Source of the DNA: Candidatus Poribacteria bacterium
GTDB taxonomy: Bacteria; Poribacteria; WGA-4E; WGA-3G
Length of the DNA: 57,780 nucleotides
Direction of reading: 5' to 3'
NCBI GenBank assembly: GCA_026706025.1
Contig: JAPOZO010000099.1
Location: 1 to 57,780 of the forward strand
In this document: positions 40,870 through 50,472 of the stretch, in pieces
How positions within the stretch are numbered: the first letter of the stretch is position 1
Layout of the letters: the number at the start of each line of letters is the position of its first letter
Made by a program: the position numbers and the translations under genes
Notes under the pieces: model-generated
What the model was told of the DNA's origin: nothing
The model's input: the letters and a program-made list of their open reading frames with translations, nothing else
The model's database searches: none

Positions 40870-41889
40870 ATGGCAGGGAAACTGAAAGTTGCAGCAGTTG
40901 GGTGCGGTGGTATAGGACGTCTGCATCAACTCGGCTATCTGCAGCATCCGGGGGCGGAATTGGTGGCAGTGTGTGATATAGATGCCGCTAAAGCGCAAGC
41001 ACGTGCCGAAGAACTCAATATTGCCAAGTGGTATCCCTCCATCCAGGAGATGCTTGCGCATGAAGAATGCGACTTGGTAGATGTCGTAACCGCCGACCAT
41101 CTGCACTTTGAACCCGTGATGGAATGCCTGGAAGCAGGTAAACATGTTATTTCCGAGAAACCGCTCTCGCTTTATATTGACGAAGCAGAACAGATGGTAG
41201 CCAAAGCAGAAGAGAAGGGTGTTCACCTCGCTATCGACTACAATCGCCGATTCGCACCGGGATATGTCCAAGCACGGAAATGGTTTGACGCAGGGGCAAT
41301 TGGGCAGACGTATTACTTAGACATGAAATTATCGCAAGGTGGCCCGGCTTCAACATGGAAGGGAGAATATTACCTACTTTACGAACTCGAGACGCATGCC
41401 ATTGATCTGCTCCGCTGGTTCGGTGGCGAAATTGTTGCCGTTTGTGCGCAGATGGCGAAACCGCGGCAACATGAAGCGCGCGAAGGCGAGGACGCATGCT
41501 ATACCAGTATGGCGATCTCGTTCCGTTATGAAACGGAAGTCGTCGCGACACTCTTAGCGAGCTGGGACAGCGATTTTATCCACCCGATCGAACACCTTGA
41601 AATTTGCGGCTCTGATGGCGAAATCGTGGTCAATAATGTGCTCTCACGCGCCACTCTAATGAAACGAGATAATCAGGTCGTTGAAGAATATCGACCCTCC
41701 ATTTTTAGAGCCGAACAGCTTGCTTTTGATGGGACATTCGCACTACGGATGGCGGCTCTCGTTGATGATCTACTCACCGATCGCCCGCCCGCACCGACAG
41801 GAAGAGATGGCTTGCAAGCACTACGGATTACCGAAGCGATTGTGGAATCATGGAAGGAAAAACGGGAAATAACAGTTAAGCTCGATTGA
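40870..41889 (+). CDS. Gfo/Idh/MocA family NAD(P)-dependent oxidoreductase
   Basis: A 339-residue enzyme with a strong AAAGGAG before the ATG. The Rossmann start VAAVGCGGIGRLHQLGYL, the loop VISEKPLSLYIDEAEQMV with catalytic Lys, DYNRRFAPGYV, and the helix YELETHAIDLLRWFGGE with the catalytic His all match. It is followed by the C39-like and GH127 genes on the same strand, suggesting sugar catabolism, possibly of arabinose-containing glycans. The gap before it, 40606-40869, has an AT-rich run with a weak promoter-like TTGTTA (40715-40720) and TATACT (40736-40741), but the spacing is only 15. Confidence 0.88.
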   Translation: MAGKLKVAAVGCGGIGRLHQLGYLQHPGAELVAVCDIDAAKAQARAEELNIAKWYPSIQEMLAHEECDLVDVVTADHLHFEPVMECLEAGKHVISEKPLSLYIDEAEQMVAKAEEKGVHLAIDYNRRFAPGYVQARKWFDAGAIGQTYYLDMKLSQGGPASTWKGEYYLLYELETHAIDLLRWFGGEIVAVCAQMAKPRQHEAREGEDACYTSMAISFRYETEVVATLLASWDSDFIHPIEHLEICGSDGEIVVNNVLSRATLMKRDNQVVEEYRPSIFRAEQLAFDGTFALRMAALVDDLLTDRPPAPTGRDGLQALRITEAIVESWKEKREITVKLD

Positions 41890-41949
41890 TAACGATATGT
41901 AAACCGTTTCTCAGGCAAGCCGTTTCTATGTGCAAGGAGGAATAAAATT

Positions 41950-42636
41950 ATGAAACGCCATCCGTTTTTTTTAAGAGGAGTGCGTCAGGTACGACTTCCT
42001 AACTCTTCATATTCGACTGTGTGCGCTTGTGTCGCATCGCTTGTTTTTCTGTTTCTATCAATAAACTGCGGTCCGCCACCGCAAGGTCAATACCATGTCC
42101 CAGAATCCGCGATCACTGCCGCCGAGAGGAACATGACGCCTCAGTCAAAACAGAATCAATCCAGCTTGCCTGAAAATGCTTTCGTCCGTTTGCAAGAACG
42201 GCCATACGTTGGAAACGCTTTCAAGGCACCACCGAACGCGAATACCAGAGGTGGACTTGATGATTTCTATGCGAAGACGCGTGGCGCAGCACAGCACGCT
42301 GCTATTATCTCCAACTGTTCGTTCGATGTCCTAAAAGCGTTTATCGCGAAAGGGTGGGTTCCGATTGTAAAGATCGAATTTTCACGTGGGCACCCGGAGA
42401 TTCTACCCTTAACGCGTTATAACGACGCTACAAGTGAAGTATCCTTTCAAAACCCAGCGAGTTTCTCTGAGCGTCGATTAAGTTATAAGGATTTTGAGAC
42501 CTCTTGGACAACGAGTTCACGGAACAAATGCGTCTTAATCACGCCACAGCAGCTTTCGGACTCAGACCTTGAAAAAGTGTTAGGAAAATATTTACCGAAA
42601 GAAGCGTTCCAACAGGTCAGCATGAGAAGCCGTTGA
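41950..42636 (+). CDS. Exported C39-peptidase-like protein of unknown function
   Basis: A 228-residue protein with AAGGAGG before its ATG. A hydrophobic segment (VASLVFLFLSINC) ends at Cys40, which could be lipidated, although Asn before the Cys is unusual. The C-terminal half has the outline of a C39-like peptidase fold: SNCSFDVLKAFIAKGWVPIV, then RGHPEILPLTRYND, SFQNPASFSERRLSYKDFETSW, and VLITP. Where C39 enzymes keep a catalytic Cys near the N terminus of the domain, none is obvious here, so it may be inactive. It lies between the Gfo/Idh and GH127 genes. Confidence 0.5.
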   Translation: MKRHPFFLRGVRQVRLPNSSYSTVCACVASLVFLFLSINCGPPPQGQYHVPESAITAAERNMTPQSKQNQSSLPENAFVRLQERPYVGNAFKAPPNANTRGGLDDFYAKTRGAAQHAAIISNCSFDVLKAFIAKGWVPIVKIEFSRGHPEILPLTRYNDATSEVSFQNPASFSERRLSYKDFETSWTTSSRNKCVLITPQQLSDSDLEKVLGKYLPKEAFQQVSMRSR

Positions 42637-42698
42637 TACGACGTTAACTCGATCGTCCATCGAGGTACCCATACCTTAGTTTTGCCTGACTCGACAAC

Positions 42699-44600
42699 AT
42701 GGAAAAGGATAAAATTTTGAGAGCACTTCCGTTTACGGCTGTCACGATTAGCGACCAGTTTTGGGCACCTCGACAGAAAACGAATTCCGAGGCGACAATT
42801 CCACATGAACTCGCGCAGTGCCAAATAACCGGCAGGATTGATAACTTCGCGAAAGCCGCTGGCTTGATGTCTGGGGATTTTGAAGGGATCTTCTTCAACG
42901 ATTCGGATGTCCATAAATGGATAGAAGCGGCAGCGTATACACTCTGGACGCATCCGAATCCAGAATGGGAAGCGGAACTCGATGAAGTCATCGCAAAGAT
43001 CGCCGCGAGCCAACAGCCCGATGGTTACCTGAATACCTACTTTACATTGGTTGAACCGACAAAACGGTGGCAGAACCTCGGTATGATGCACGAACTGTAT
43101 TGTGCCGGACACCTCTTTGAAGCAGGTGTCGCGCATTACCAAGCCACAGGAAAGCAGACGCTGTTAGACGTTGCGTGTCGGTTCGCGGATCTGATAGATA
43201 ACACCTTCGGCCCCGGCAAACGAGACGGGTTGCCCGGACATGAAGGGATCGAACTCGCGCTCGTGAAACTGGCGCGTGTGACAGGCGAAGTCCGCTACAT
43301 GTCCCTCGCGGATTACTTTGTCAGACAGCGTGGACATTCTCCGTCAATTTTTGAGAAAGAATTACAGAACCCGGACCTTCCGGGTGGACTCGGTGCATAT
43401 CAACACCACTTCACACGCGATGGAAAATTCGAGGGACATTACGCCCAAGCCCATCTCCCGATACAGGAACAGACAGAGTGTGTCGGGCACGCTGTGCGCG
43501 CGATGTATCTTTATAGTGGTGCCGCCGAGATCGCTTACGAAACCGGTGATACCGCTATTACACACGCGCTTGAAGCCCTCTGGCAGAACGTCGGGAAACG
43601 TCTATATATCACTGGTGGTGTGGGCCCCTCTGGACACAACGAAGGTTTCACGAAAGATTATGAATTGCCCAATTTCTCTGCTTATGCCGAAACGTGCGCC
43701 TCTATCGGACTGATATTCTGGGCACATCGGATGTTCTTGCTGCGTGGGGAGTCTCGTTTTGTTGATGTATTGGAGACGGCGCTCTACAACGGCGCACTCT
43801 CCGGCATCTCGCTCGATGGCACGGGTTTCTTCTATCAGAATCCATTGGCAAGCCACGGGGATAGGCATCGACACGAATGGTTCGGTTGTGCGTGCTGCCC
43901 ACCGAATATCGCTCGACTTCTCGCCTCTATTGGACAGTACATCTACGCCGAATCGGAAGAAGGTTTATGGGTGAACCTGTATGTCGGCGGCACCGCCGAT
44001 GCGATTGTCGCACGGAATGTCCCAGTGAGACTGACACAAGCAACCGATTACCCGTGGACAGGCGACGTAACGCTAACAATCACGCCACAAGCACCGGTAT
44101 CCTTCAGTTTGAAACTACGGATTCCGGGGTGGTGTGAAGAGTTTGAAGCACGGGTCAACGGTGAAGTCTACAACGCACAAGCGAATTCGGACGGTTATCT
44201 CTCTATCACACGAGAATGGCGCGCCGGTGACCGTGTGGCACTTCAACTCGCGATGCCTGTTACACGTGTCCACGCGCATCCACTTGTGAGAGAAAACCTT
44301 GGACGCTCTGCTTTACGCCGCGGTCCGCTCGTCTACTGTTTTGAAGATGTTGACAACCCTGATGGCGCGTTTCAGACGCTGGCTCTCACCAACAATAACG
44401 CACTGGAGACGACATTTAATAGTGACTTATTGGGAGGTGTAACGCTTATCCGTGGTACGGGCAGCGTCCTGAACGATACCGAGTGGGGAGATAATCTCTA
44501 TCTCACGGGCCCGAGTGCGAAGCAGATAGAAGTTACCGCGATTCCGTATTATGCATGGTGTAATCGTGGCACCGGCAAGATGGCAGTGTGGATCCTCTAA
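42699..44600 (+). CDS. GH127 beta-L-arabinofuranosidase (DUF1680)
   Basis: A 633-residue glycosidase of family GH127, which removes beta-L-arabinofuranose residues. The (alpha/alpha)6 barrel includes IEAAAYTLW, GYLNTYF, LYCAGHLFEAGVAHYQATG and HAVRAMYLYSG. The zinc-coordinating and catalytic set is visible as Glu-x-Cys in YAETCASIGLIFWAHRM and paired Cys in FGCACCPPNIARLL (about residue 395), matching the catalytic Cys and its neighbours in HypBA1. The C-terminal beta-sandwich (ARVNGEVYNAQANSDGYL, WRAGDRVAL) is present and the length is normal. No signal peptide is seen, so it acts on imported oligosaccharides or is released otherwise. The upstream Gfo/Idh may process a product. Confidence 0.9.
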   Translation: MEKDKILRALPFTAVTISDQFWAPRQKTNSEATIPHELAQCQITGRIDNFAKAAGLMSGDFEGIFFNDSDVHKWIEAAAYTLWTHPNPEWEAELDEVIAKIAASQQPDGYLNTYFTLVEPTKRWQNLGMMHELYCAGHLFEAGVAHYQATGKQTLLDVACRFADLIDNTFGPGKRDGLPGHEGIELALVKLARVTGEVRYMSLADYFVRQRGHSPSIFEKELQNPDLPGGLGAYQHHFTRDGKFEGHYAQAHLPIQEQTECVGHAVRAMYLYSGAAEIAYETGDTAITHALEALWQNVGKRLYITGGVGPSGHNEGFTKDYELPNFSAYAETCASIGLIFWAHRMFLLRGESRFVDVLETALYNGALSGISLDGTGFFYQNPLASHGDRHRHEWFGCACCPPNIARLLASIGQYIYAESEEGLWVNLYVGGTADAIVARNVPVRLTQATDYPWTGDVTLTITPQAPVSFSLKLRIPGWCEEFEARVNGEVYNAQANSDGYLSITREWRAGDRVALQLAMPVTRVHAHPLVRENLGRSALRRGPLVYCFEDVDNPDGAFQTLALTNNNALETTFNSDLLGGVTLIRGTGSVLNDTEWGDNLYLTGPSAKQIEVTAIPYYAWCNRGTGKMAVWIL

Positions 44601-44616
44601 ACTATACCTATTAGTA

Positions 44617-47121
44617 CTAACGCAGCTCCCATAGGAGAATTGTCCCGTCGTGGCTTCCACTGGCAATGGTGTTTCCATCTGGAGAAAACACTACGTTGTT
44701 AACACCCCCCGTATGTCCCGTGAGTGTTGCTATGTGTTCTCCTGTATTTGTGTCCCAGAACTGCACCGGTTTGTCCCTACTGCCAGTAAGCACTTTATCC
44801 CCATTCGGTGAGAACACAACACTGATGTACCTCAATTGAGGCGGTGTTTTAATTATAGTTTTCTGCTCTCCTTCGCGAACGTCCCACAGTCGAACCGACT
44901 TGTCGTCACTTGCACTTGCCAAAGTTGTACCATCCGACGAGAATGCGATGGAATTGGGACCTTGCGTATGTCCTTCAAGCGTTGTTATAATCTGCCTTGT
45001 TTGAACGTCCCACAATCGGATTGTTTTGTCATTACTGGCACTGGCGAGTGTTGCGCCGTCTGGAGAAAAGGCAACGCAATTGAGAGCTGCTGTATGTCCC
45101 CTGAGTGTGGCTATTTGTTGCCCTGTTTGTGCATCCCAAAAACAGACCGTTCCATCCCTACCGCCCGTAGCAATAGTGTTTCCATCGGGTGCGTATGCCA
45201 TAGATCTAAATGCGTCCGGATGCTTTACAATTGATGTTTCGGGCTTTCTTGTGTGTTCCTGCGATACATCATTGCCAGCATCCCACAAGCGGACTGTCCC
45301 ATCCCTACCGGCAGTAGCGATAGTATTCTCATCTGAGGCATAGACAACAGCAGTGATATAATTCGTGTGCCCTTTGAGTGTGGCTATTTTTTGTTTCGTT
45401 TGAACGTCCCATAAGGAACCGACTCCATTCCGATTCCCTGAAAGGATAGTTTTTCCATTCGGCGAATATGCCAAAGAAGTGAGACTACCCGCATAACCTT
45501 TGAACGTTGTTCTGTGTTTTCCTGTTTGAATATCCCACAACCGCACCGTATTGTCTGAACCAGCAGAAGCGAGCGTACTTCCATCTGGGGAAAACGCGAT
45601 GGATGGAACACCTCTGCTATGCCCTTCAAAGGTCGTTATAGGGTCGCCTGTTTGTATATCCCACAAGCGGACTGTATCATACGCGCCAGTAGCAAGAGTC
45701 GCGCCATCAGGCGAGAACGCTACTGTAAAGACATCTCCGTTATGTTCTTTGATCGTAATTTTATGTGTACCTGTCTGTTCGTCCAACAATTGCACTGCGT
45801 CAGGATAGGCAATGGCAAGGACTTTTCCATCCGGTGAATACGTAACAGAAGAGACCCGTCCCCAGTTTTCGTTGAGCGTAGATTTGTGTTCTCCTGTTTG
45901 TGGATCCCACAATTGCACCGTCTGGTCATTACTGCTGCTTGCGAGCGTGCTTCCATCCGGAGAAAATGCGACACAAGTGATCCGTTTCGTATGTCCTGTG
46001 AGTGTCGTTATATGTTCTCCTGTTTGGACATTCCACAATCTGACTTCCGGCACTATTTTTTCTATTTCTTCAATACTCCCATTGCCGGTGGCGAGCGTAC
46101 TTCCATCCGGAGAAAACGCTATTGCTGTGATAGTCCATGTATGTCCCATGAATGTGCCTACCTGCTTGCCCGTGTCTACATCCCATAAGCGTACAGTTTT
46201 GTCTGAACCGCCACTCGCGATAATAGTGCCATCTGGCGAAAAAGCAAGAACATTGACCACTTCTGTATCCCCTGTGAACAGATCAAGTTCTTTTTCTTCA
46301 CCGAGACGTACATCATAGATCCAAATCCCGATAGCACTTCCAACCGCGAGTCGTGTACCATCCGGCGAGAAAGCGATATTTCCTGTCATTTCGCCTTTAC
46401 CGAGACGTGCTTTCGCGCCTTCGGGCAGCCGCCATCGCGTGTAGTCTCCGGGATCAGATAAAACCTGATTTGATGCCTGCCCTGTGTTATTACCTCTCCC
46501 GGGAGTATCGGAATTTTCTCCTACTAAATTTCGGACATCCGGTTTTGCATTGTTGAGTGCCTCGCGAATCATCGGTTCCTCCTTTTTTAGACGTCGTCGG
46601 GCGCGACTGAGTCGACTTTTGATAGCACTTGCAGATACGCCTAAAAACCGGCTAATTTCTTCACACGTCATTTCACCAAAGTAGTAGAGTGTTATCACCG
46701 TTCGGTCACTCTCTTTTAATTTGGAGAGTAACTTTTTAACGACCTCGCGTTGTGTCTCTATTGATACTTTTGCTTGTTCCGCTGCGATATATTTGGAATA
46801 CGCGGCACCTTCTATTATGTCAATATCAGCATCTTCAAGGGATTCAGTTTCCAAGCGTCTCTTACGGAGCCATGCGCGGCATCGGCGCGTAGCAATTACA
46901 TAAAGCCACCCAGAAAACTGATTCGGATTTTTCAGAGTTGACAGGTTTTGATAGACTTTGAGAAAGGTATCCTGCGTAATCTCTTCAGCGATGTGGAAAT
47001 CGCCGATCTTTCGCCAAGCGAGTGAATGCACCTGCTTTCGGTATTTATTCACCAAATTCTCAAAAGCAGCATCATCACCCGCGAGGATTCTGTGTATCAG
47101 TTCAACATCGTTATTTTTCAT
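44617..47121 (-). CDS. ECF sigma factor fused to 14 WD40 repeats
   Basis: An 834-residue protein started at the ATG at 47121, behind GAGG six bases upstream (a TTG at 47133 lies in that site). Residues 1-180 are an ECF sigma factor: region 2 (FENLVNKYRKQVHSLAWRK, then AEEITQDTFLKVYQNL) and region 4 (ESDRTVITLYYFGEM, then GVSASAIKSRLSRARRRL). After a flexible linker (GENSDTPGRGNNTG) comes the same leader block as in secreted WD40 proteins (DYTRWRLPEGAKARLGKG), then 14 WD40 repeats. No membrane segment separates the parts, so the propellers are cytoplasmic, probably sensing or scaffolding. ECF-WD40 fusions are known from Planctomycetes-like bacteria. A matching promoter lies at 47155-47210. Confidence 0.88.
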   Translation of the reverse strand: MKNNDVELIHRILAGDDAAFENLVNKYRKQVHSLAWRKIGDFHIAEEITQDTFLKVYQNLSTLKNPNQFSGWLYVIATRRCRAWLRKRRLETESLEDADIDIIEGAAYSKYIAAEQAKVSIETQREVVKKLLSKLKESDRTVITLYYFGEMTCEEISRFLGVSASAIKSRLSRARRRLKKEEPMIREALNNAKPDVRNLVGENSDTPGRGNNTGQASNQVLSDPGDYTRWRLPEGAKARLGKGEMTGNIAFSPDGTRLAVGSAIGIWIYDVRLGEEKELDLFTGDTEVVNVLAFSPDGTIIASGGSDKTVRLWDVDTGKQVGTFMGHTWTITAIAFSPDGSTLATGNGSIEEIEKIVPEVRLWNVQTGEHITTLTGHTKRITCVAFSPDGSTLASSSNDQTVQLWDPQTGEHKSTLNENWGRVSSVTYSPDGKVLAIAYPDAVQLLDEQTGTHKITIKEHNGDVFTVAFSPDGATLATGAYDTVRLWDIQTGDPITTFEGHSRGVPSIAFSPDGSTLASAGSDNTVRLWDIQTGKHRTTFKGYAGSLTSLAYSPNGKTILSGNRNGVGSLWDVQTKQKIATLKGHTNYITAVVYASDENTIATAGRDGTVRLWDAGNDVSQEHTRKPETSIVKHPDAFRSMAYAPDGNTIATGGRDGTVCFWDAQTGQQIATLRGHTAALNCVAFSPDGATLASASNDKTIRLWDVQTRQIITTLEGHTQGPNSIAFSSDGTTLASASDDKSVRLWDVREGEQKTIIKTPPQLRYISVVFSPNGDKVLTGSRDKPVQFWDTNTGEHIATLTGHTGGVNNVVFSPDGNTIASGSHDGTILLWELR

Positions 47122-47154
47122 CGGATACCTCAAAAAAAGATAGATTGCTCACTA

Positions 47155-47210
47155 TCGTCTCAATATATAGTGACGCGGGGTAGAGCAAAAAGGTGGCATA
47201 ATTCAGAAAA
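47155..47210 (-). promoter_or_regulatory. ECF-type promoter repeat, copy 1, upstream of the sigma-WD40 gene
   Basis: On the minus strand: TGCCACCTTTTT then, 16 bases after the ACC (47192-47194), CGTC (47172-47175) followed by ACTATATA. This layout fits an ECF promoter (ACC-type -35, CGTC -10). The 56 bases match 50473-50528 at 53 positions. It lies 34 bases before the ATG of the sigma gene, so autoregulation is likely. Confidence 0.7.
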
Positions 47211-47219
47211 AATTATTTT

Positions 47220-48695
47220 TTATTCTATCTCTTTGCGCAGTAAAGAGAGAAAAGTACTAATGAACAGCACCAATAGGAACAGAATCAAAAGCAGTAGGTC
47301 AACGATTGCGGCATTAAAATCCGCGCTAAAGCGGTGTCGATCTTCAAATTTGGGGATGGCCTCGAAGTTCACAGGTTTCTGTGATGTACCTTCGGGGATG
47401 CCAATAGCGTGCGGACTCTCCGGATCTGTTCGATCTGTATCAATGAGGAACTGCCGAAACTGTTTCGCGTATTGGCGTGTTTGAGAGATGAAGTCTAAAT
47501 GGCGGGGCAAGCCGGTGCCTGCAAATGCTTCAAAAGCATACTGCACAACCGCTGCGGGTGAGACACGGGTCAGGGACCGAGCCGTTTGGATCTGACGGAG
47601 TTCGGTGGAGAGGTAATCTGCATGCAAGCGATCGCGTAATTCTGCGTCTTTATTGACGTATTCCGCCCCTAACGCTGTCGCGACCGTCGCAGGGATTTCT
47701 CGTCTCGGAGGTTCTTTAATCCGAGCAAAATAGCGTGTCTGTAAATCTTGACGCGAGTTCCGATACTGCGTCACGAATTCTTTCGGGGATGGCCGGGCGT
47801 GCAGGCGACTGCTAAGGGAGCCAAGCGCGTTTGGTGTCAGCACCACCCAAACCGTCCAGATCAATAGGAGGATGACCAGACTCGTTGAAGACTGTTTAGT
47901 AAGCGTCGAAACGAGGATGCCTAATAAAATGAAAATTGAGGTATAGACGAGCGCGACACAGACGATGACCCCCATCCGCATCCAATCGCTACCCTTGAAT
48001 TGAATGGCTTCAGAAAGATATATGATGGAAAGACTAACAATTGTTCCAATCAAAAAAGGGATGGCGATGCTAAAAAATGCGCCGAGAAACTTACCACAAA
48101 TCACGGCGTTCCGTGAAACGCTGTTTGCCAACATCAACCGCAGTGTTCCATGTTCTTGCTCACCAGAGATCGCATCAAACGTAAATAGAATGCCCATGAA
48201 ACTCAACACAATAGCCGTTACGAATGCCCAATCAATTTTGATAAAATCTGGCAGGATGCTCCACGTATTTGACCTGCGCGGTGAAAAAAATCCGAGATCG
48301 GGACTGGCTTGCGGATAGACTAATCGCCAGATTTCTGTGAACCGGTATGAGGTGTCTTCCCCTTCCCAACGGCGAGTTCGACTAGCGGTGCCGCCGCGAA
48401 CATGCCTAAACAAAAGGTCTGTTCCCCCATCTGCACAAAATGCTAAAGGGCTCGGTTTTTTATAGAGGTCGCCAGGCCCCTTTAACACCAAGTGATAGAG
48501 TGTGTCAGAATGCCGTTTCAGCCGGTTGTGCGTCGCCGCAACGTTGTTCTGATATATGTTCATTTGCTGCTTGTATTCTCCGAGATACGCAACAGCATTG
48601 ACGATCATCAGTATCAAAATCAATAACGTTGTCAGTGCAAAACGGAGGCTACTCAAGTGATCGTAGAGTTCACGTTTGACAATATGAAAAATCAT
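47220..48695 (-). CDS. ABC-2 type permease subunit, DUF3526-like (second gene)
   Basis: A 491-residue membrane protein started at the ATG at 48695, with GAGGA six bases upstream. The N-terminal helix (LTTLLILILMIVNAVAYLGEY) is followed by a 150-residue extracytoplasmic loop, then the characteristic FDAISGEQEHGTLRLMLANSVSRN-type segment (split: FDAISGEQEHGTL and MLANSVSR) and five further helices. A second extracytoplasmic domain precedes the last helix (LLLILFLLVLFISTFLSLL). It would form a heterodimer with the homologous permease just upstream. No ABC ATPase is in the window, so the energising subunit is elsewhere. The substrate is unknown. Confidence 0.8.
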   Translation of the reverse strand: MIFHIVKRELYDHLSSLRFALTTLLILILMIVNAVAYLGEYKQQMNIYQNNVAATHNRLKRHSDTLYHLVLKGPGDLYKKPSPLAFCADGGTDLLFRHVRGGTASRTRRWEGEDTSYRFTEIWRLVYPQASPDLGFFSPRRSNTWSILPDFIKIDWAFVTAIVLSFMGILFTFDAISGEQEHGTLRLMLANSVSRNAVICGKFLGAFFSIAIPFLIGTIVSLSIIYLSEAIQFKGSDWMRMGVIVCVALVYTSIFILLGILVSTLTKQSSTSLVILLLIWTVWVVLTPNALGSLSSRLHARPSPKEFVTQYRNSRQDLQTRYFARIKEPPRREIPATVATALGAEYVNKDAELRDRLHADYLSTELRQIQTARSLTRVSPAAVVQYAFEAFAGTGLPRHLDFISQTRQYAKQFRQFLIDTDRTDPESPHAIGIPEGTSQKPVNFEAIPKFEDRHRFSADFNAAIVDLLLLILFLLVLFISTFLSLLRKEIE

Positions 48696-48728
48696 CTTAT
48701 GTCCTCGGTGGAAGACGGTGTTTGAAGT

Positions 48729-48794
48729 GTTGGGTTTCACTCACACCTTTTCGAGGTTTGGTCCCTCTTTTCAGCTCCGTTCAACCCAACCTAC
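48729..48794. repeat. GTTGGGTT-type inverted repeat
   Basis: GTTGGGTTTCAC (48729-48740) and GTTCAACCCAACCTAC (48779-48794) form an inverted pair in the gap between the two permease genes. Related sequences lie at 56612-56845. Repeats of this wording are widespread in bacterial genomes. Confidence 0.65.
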
Positions 48795-48796
48795 AG

Positions 48797-50299
48797 CTAG
48801 ATTTCCTGCCTGACGAAAATGGCGAAGGTGGCAAGGAACAGCAGAATATTGAGTAATAGCAGCAACTGAAGATCGGGGAGTGCGCGTGAAGCGTTTGTCC
48901 AGAGACTGGCACGCTGATATACAAATCTCGGTAGATCATCTAAGTTGATGGTCCCTTTATCGCTGGCGAACCACTGTCGGCTTGAGAAGGCATCTTTATC
49001 ATAAAAGTAGTCAATCAGCGTGCGTCGATACTGCCTCGCGTCTTCAAAGAAATCGGTAACCCCATAAAGATCGGTTCCTGCCCACGCTTGTGTTGCGAGG
49101 TCATACATCGCGGCAGGGGAGAGCCGAAGCAGGTTTCGCGCTATTTTTGCTCGCCAAAACCGGGTCTGCTTGAATACCGGCATGCGCACCAAACCCATTT
49201 TCTCTGCGGCACGAATGCGTAGCGGTGTCAAGAATTGATGGTAGCGGATGGCGTGAGGAATAAATTTCTCGGATTCCGGGGTAATGACCCGCCAATCATA
49301 AGATTTAAACTCTATATGATTTGCTATCTCTAAGGCACTTACACCAATGTGTACCAAATACCTGTCCCTTAAGAAGCGGTCAATTTCTCCGTTGACTCCA
49401 TTGTTCTTAAGATATTCTCTCTCTTCTTTGTTAACTGTCTCTTGTATTTGCCAAATTGCGCCGAAACTGGAATTTATCTTACTATCTCGTTCACGGGTTA
49501 ACTGGCTGACCGCGAACACGCTAACGGAGGGATAGACCAATATCAGTACTACCCAGATGAATAGAGAGAGCATGAGTGCTGTGGCAGTGCGGTGCACCCC
49601 GGCGGAAATCAGCAGCCCGATCAAGTAGATAGCAGAGAGATAGATAATCGAAGTTAGCAAGATGCCTGCGATTCTCAGAAAATCGTCTCCACTGAAAAAG
49701 ATTGATCCTGATAAAACGATCCATATTAAGGCAATAGCGAAACTGATAATGAGCGGAAAAACCAGACAAATCATCGCGCCAAAGTATTTCGCTCCCAAGA
49801 TAGCACTTCGGCTTACCGGGTGGCTCATTGTGAGCCGCAATGTGCCGGCTTCGCGTTCTCCAGCAATCGCATCGTAGGCGAACAGTAACGCGAGTAGAGA
49901 AAGAACAAATTGAAAAATAAAGACTAAGTCAATTCGATAAAAATAATCAATGAAAAGGTTACCAGAGCCGTGGGACTCGGCATCCCAGAGGAGGGGCATG
50001 TTCGTGTAATAAATCCGCAGTGTATTGCCAAGCCGGTCGTCCATACCGGCATTAAAAATGCTTAACGGACTCGGCGGACGATCAATTTTTGGTCTCAAAT
50101 CAGAATAGGTTCGCGTGGACAGAAGTGCTTCACTGTGGACATTTCTGGCGGTATTGTAACCCGCCAACCGTTGCTCGTAGTCGTCAATTCTGATGAGCGT
50201 GGTTATGACAACGAGCAGCAGGCAGACGATCACCGTAATTGCAAAACGAAATGTTATCAGATGCGCGAGAATCTCACGCCTCAGTAGCACTAAAAACAT
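48797..50299 (-). CDS. ABC-2 type permease subunit, DUF3526-like (first gene)
   Basis: A 500-residue membrane protein started at the ATG at 50299, with GAGGA eight bases upstream (a TTG at 50320 is the only longer alternative). The layout parallels the gene at 47220-48695: one N-terminal helix (FAITVIVCLLLVVITTLI), an extracytoplasmic region, FAYDAIAGEREAGTLRLTMSHPVSRSAILGAKYFGAM in its conserved core (here split as AGEREAGTLRLT and SHPVSRSA), multiple helices and a last one (LLLLLNILLFLATFAIF). The two permeases are paralogues expected to work together. Two ECF-type promoters lie upstream at 50398-50430 and 50473-50528. The transporter's substrate is unknown. Confidence 0.8.
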   Translation of the reverse strand: MFLVLLRREILAHLITFRFAITVIVCLLLVVITTLIRIDDYEQRLAGYNTARNVHSEALLSTRTYSDLRPKIDRPPSPLSIFNAGMDDRLGNTLRIYYTNMPLLWDAESHGSGNLFIDYFYRIDLVFIFQFVLSLLALLFAYDAIAGEREAGTLRLTMSHPVSRSAILGAKYFGAMICLVFPLIISFAIALIWIVLSGSIFFSGDDFLRIAGILLTSIIYLSAIYLIGLLISAGVHRTATALMLSLFIWVVLILVYPSVSVFAVSQLTRERDSKINSSFGAIWQIQETVNKEEREYLKNNGVNGEIDRFLRDRYLVHIGVSALEIANHIEFKSYDWRVITPESEKFIPHAIRYHQFLTPLRIRAAEKMGLVRMPVFKQTRFWRAKIARNLLRLSPAAMYDLATQAWAGTDLYGVTDFFEDARQYRRTLIDYFYDKDAFSSRQWFASDKGTINLDDLPRFVYQRASLWTNASRALPDLQLLLLLNILLFLATFAIFVRQEI

Positions 50300-50397
50300 C
50301 GAACGATTCCTCAGTGTCAATCCAATTTTCTCATAGGATTAATGTAAAATCTTCGTTTTTCATCAAAAAACCCAGAAAGCGTATTTTTCTTCGCTTG

Positions 50398-50430
50398 TAT
50401 ATAAAGACGCGAGTTATGTGACAAAAGGTG
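50398..50430 (-). promoter_or_regulatory. ECF-type promoter, copy 3
   Basis: On the minus strand: TGCACCTTTTG, then 17 bases after ACC (50427-50429) CGTC (50406-50409) followed by TTTATATA. The wording matches the two longer copies, but this site is otherwise diverged. It lies 99 bases before the first permease ATG. Confidence 0.6.
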
Positions 50431-50472
50431 CATGATTTAAAGACGAAGTTAAGAAGGATAACTTGATCGCTG

